DNA from: Promethearchaeota archaeon
Lineage (GTDB): Archaea; Asgardarchaeota; Lokiarchaeia; Sigyniarchaeales; SOKP01
Reading direction: 5' to 3'
Assembly (NCBI GenBank): GCA_013375475.1
Contig: JABXKD010000010.1
Span: 1 to 63,638 of the forward strand
DNA: 63,638 nt
Under the pieces are notes generated by a model. That model did not search any database. It saw only the letters and a list, made by a program, of their open reading frames with translations, and was not told the DNA's origin. Made by a program: the position numbers and the translations under genes. This document shows, piece by piece, positions 62,486 through 63,638 of the stretch (position 1 is the stretch's first letter; each line of letters starts with the position of its first letter).

Positions 62486-63638
62486 ATGGACAATGAGATA
62501 GATATTTTTGAACTAGCTAGTTACGGAATTGGATTCGCAGAGAAAAAATGCCCTTCTTACAAATGTGCTGAAATTTTTATAGGAAAAAGCCAATATACTA
62601 ATATTGAACTCGAAGAAAATTCGATAAAATACAGCGAATTAGGGAGCGACAACGGAGTTTCTATTCGAATATATAATAATCAAGGTTCTATAGGGTTTGC
62701 TTTTACAAATAAACTGAACAAGACAGTTATCGAAAAAATAGTTACTAATGCTATTAAAATGATGAACGCAGGCACTCCAGATCCTGATTTTAAAAATTTA
62801 CCTGAAAAATATGAAAGTTATCCCAATGTTGATTATTTATTCGACAAAAGTATAAATTCCTTAACAATAGAGGATTCGATCGAGCTAATCAAAGATTTGA
62901 TTACCGTGTGCAACGAAGATGACCTTGCAATTTCTCAATCTGGCGATTTTACCGCAAATTACAACATGTCCTATGTTTTTAACTCGAATGGAGTTGAAGC
63001 ATACGGAGAAGAAACATTGTTCTCAATTTCATCTAATATGATTGTAAAGGACAAGGTGACCGGAGAAACATCAAATGGGTATGAATCCCAAATGAAAAGA
63101 AAGTTAAAAGAAATTGATGGAACGACTACAGCAGTTGAAGCTTTAAATAATGCAAAAAAGAACCTTAACCGGACAAAAATAAAGACCAAAAAGATGCCGA
63201 TTGTATTAACTCCTAAAGGAACAATAAACTTGATTTTAAATCCAATTGCGTCTGCAATAAACGCAGAACTGTTCCAGTATAAACGTAGTTTTTTAGTTGA
63301 TAAAAGAGAAAAAAAAATTGGTTCTAAACATTTAACTCTTGAAGACAACGCCTTAATTAATGGTGCAGTAGGATCAAGTATATTTGATGGGGAAGGTGTT
63401 CCGTGTAAAAATAAAAAAATTATAGAAAATGTAAAAGTATTTTTAAAAGGCATGAGGGGGTTGATGCCTTATGTTCAAGGTAAATTCAAACTCTTAATTG
63501 AAACTACAGGCACTGCATCTTTTACACTAAACGAAGATAATATTATTGGTGGAATTAAATTAGAGAGTGAACGTAAGAATGAAAAGTATAATAGGGTTTT
63601 AGTTAATTATATTAATCCTGATAAGAACTATCAAGTAG
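62486..63638 (+). CDS. tldE: TldE/PmbA-type subunit, truncated by window edge
   Basis: An open frame of 384 codons begins at ATG 62486 directly after the tldD stop (62483-62485). It lacks the HExxxH site and carries the PmbA-like segments LTPKGTINLILNPIASAINAELFQYKRS and ALINGAVGSSIFDGEGVPCKNKKIIENVKVFLKG. Full-length homologues have about 440 residues, so roughly 50-60 are missing beyond 63638. Together with TldD it would form the peptidase dimer. Confidence 0.85.
   Translation, partial: MDNEIDIFELASYGIGFAEKKCPSYKCAEIFIGKSQYTNIELEENSIKYSELGSDNGVSIRIYNNQGSIGFAFTNKLNKTVIEKIVTNAIKMMNAGTPDPDFKNLPEKYESYPNVDYLFDKSINSLTIEDSIELIKDLITVCNEDDLAISQSGDFTANYNMSYVFNSNGVEAYGEETLFSISSNMIVKDKVTGETSNGYESQMKRKLKEIDGTTTAVEALNNAKKNLNRTKIKTKKMPIVLTPKGTINLILNPIASAINAELFQYKRSFLVDKREKKIGSKHLTLEDNALINGAVGSSIFDGEGVPCKNKKIIENVKVFLKGMRGLMPYVQGKFKLLIETTGTASFTLNEDNIIGGIKLESERKNEKYNRVLVNYINPDKNYQV

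Noticed and set aside
1..63638. CRISPR array
   Set aside because: No regularly spaced repeat units were found by eye.
1..63638. Complete insertion sequences or transposase genes
   Set aside because: No transposase motif with terminal inverted repeats was recognised; the only mobile-element-type gene is the HUH Rep.

Overview
The window is a contiguous piece of an AT-rich archaeal chromosome, most likely from an Asgard (Promethearchaeota, Lokiarchaeia-like) archaeon. The archaeal core is clear: aIF5A, SRP54, FEN1 with a PCNA-binding tail, CDC48, HerA, TFB, the exosome/proteasome superoperon, KEOPS subunits and TrmY. Asgard-type signs are a Rab/Ras-like small GTPase, a Roadblock/LC7 protein and a JAMM-motif protease. 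Genes are tightly packed, many overlap by 1-4 bases, and GGTGA/GTGAT-type ribosome binding sites are common. The lineage call is an inference from gene content.

Layout. 1-6351 (minus strand): end of a 2-hydroxyacid dehydrogenase, SCP2 protein, FGGY kinase, AMMECR1, dihydroorotase, TrmY, SRP54. 6778-12540 (plus): aIF5A, NAD kinase, Nob1, FEN1, CDC48 and a small winged-helix-like protein. 12532-18814: HerA ATPase, a membrane protein, glycerol kinase, two unknowns and a glutaredoxin-like protein. 18961-26818: an MFS transporter broken by an in-frame TAA, acyl-CoA dehydrogenase, PPi-type phosphofructokinase, ZPR1 protein and a complete four-subunit 2-oxoacid:ferredoxin oxidoreductase.

26819-37916 is an accessory island. 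It holds a secreted beta-helix protein, a ribbon-helix-helix-like protein, a zinc-ribbon protein, a degenerate Ras-like GTPase, a putative PD-(D/E)XK nuclease, an HExxH protein, a 50-residue AbrB-like protein divergent from an HUH rolling-circle Rep, and two convergent genes with HEPN-like Rx4H motifs. Some genes and three spacers are clearly GC-richer than their surroundings. A 12-bp direct repeat lies in the two spacers that border the island.

37917-48659: t6A/tRNA modification and RNA processing (TsaC/Sua5, THUMP protein, Cgi121, Pcc1), an ECF transporter core, a DHH phosphoesterase, prefoldin beta, eL43, Rrp42-Rrp41-Rrp4, SBDS and proteasome alpha. 48900-56451: membrane Fe-S protein, Roadblock protein, DUF2110-like protein, four tRNA genes, acyltransferase, JAMM protease and two paralogous HisKA-receiver proteins. 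57036-63638: TFB, a Pit phosphate transporter between two PhoU-like genes, a zinc ribbon, and TldD plus a truncated TldE at the right edge.

Most noteworthy: (i) three of the four tRNA genes carry insertions, one a canonical anticodon-loop intron, one in the T-loop and one in the D-loop; (ii) several reading frames have no ATG/GTG/TTG start where homology requires one and instead show AUU/AUC (or CUG), often behind a good Shine-Dalgarno; (iii) the HUH-Rep island with its flanking repeat and defence-like genes; (iv) the degenerate GTPase and the kinase-like proteins lacking an ATPase domain.
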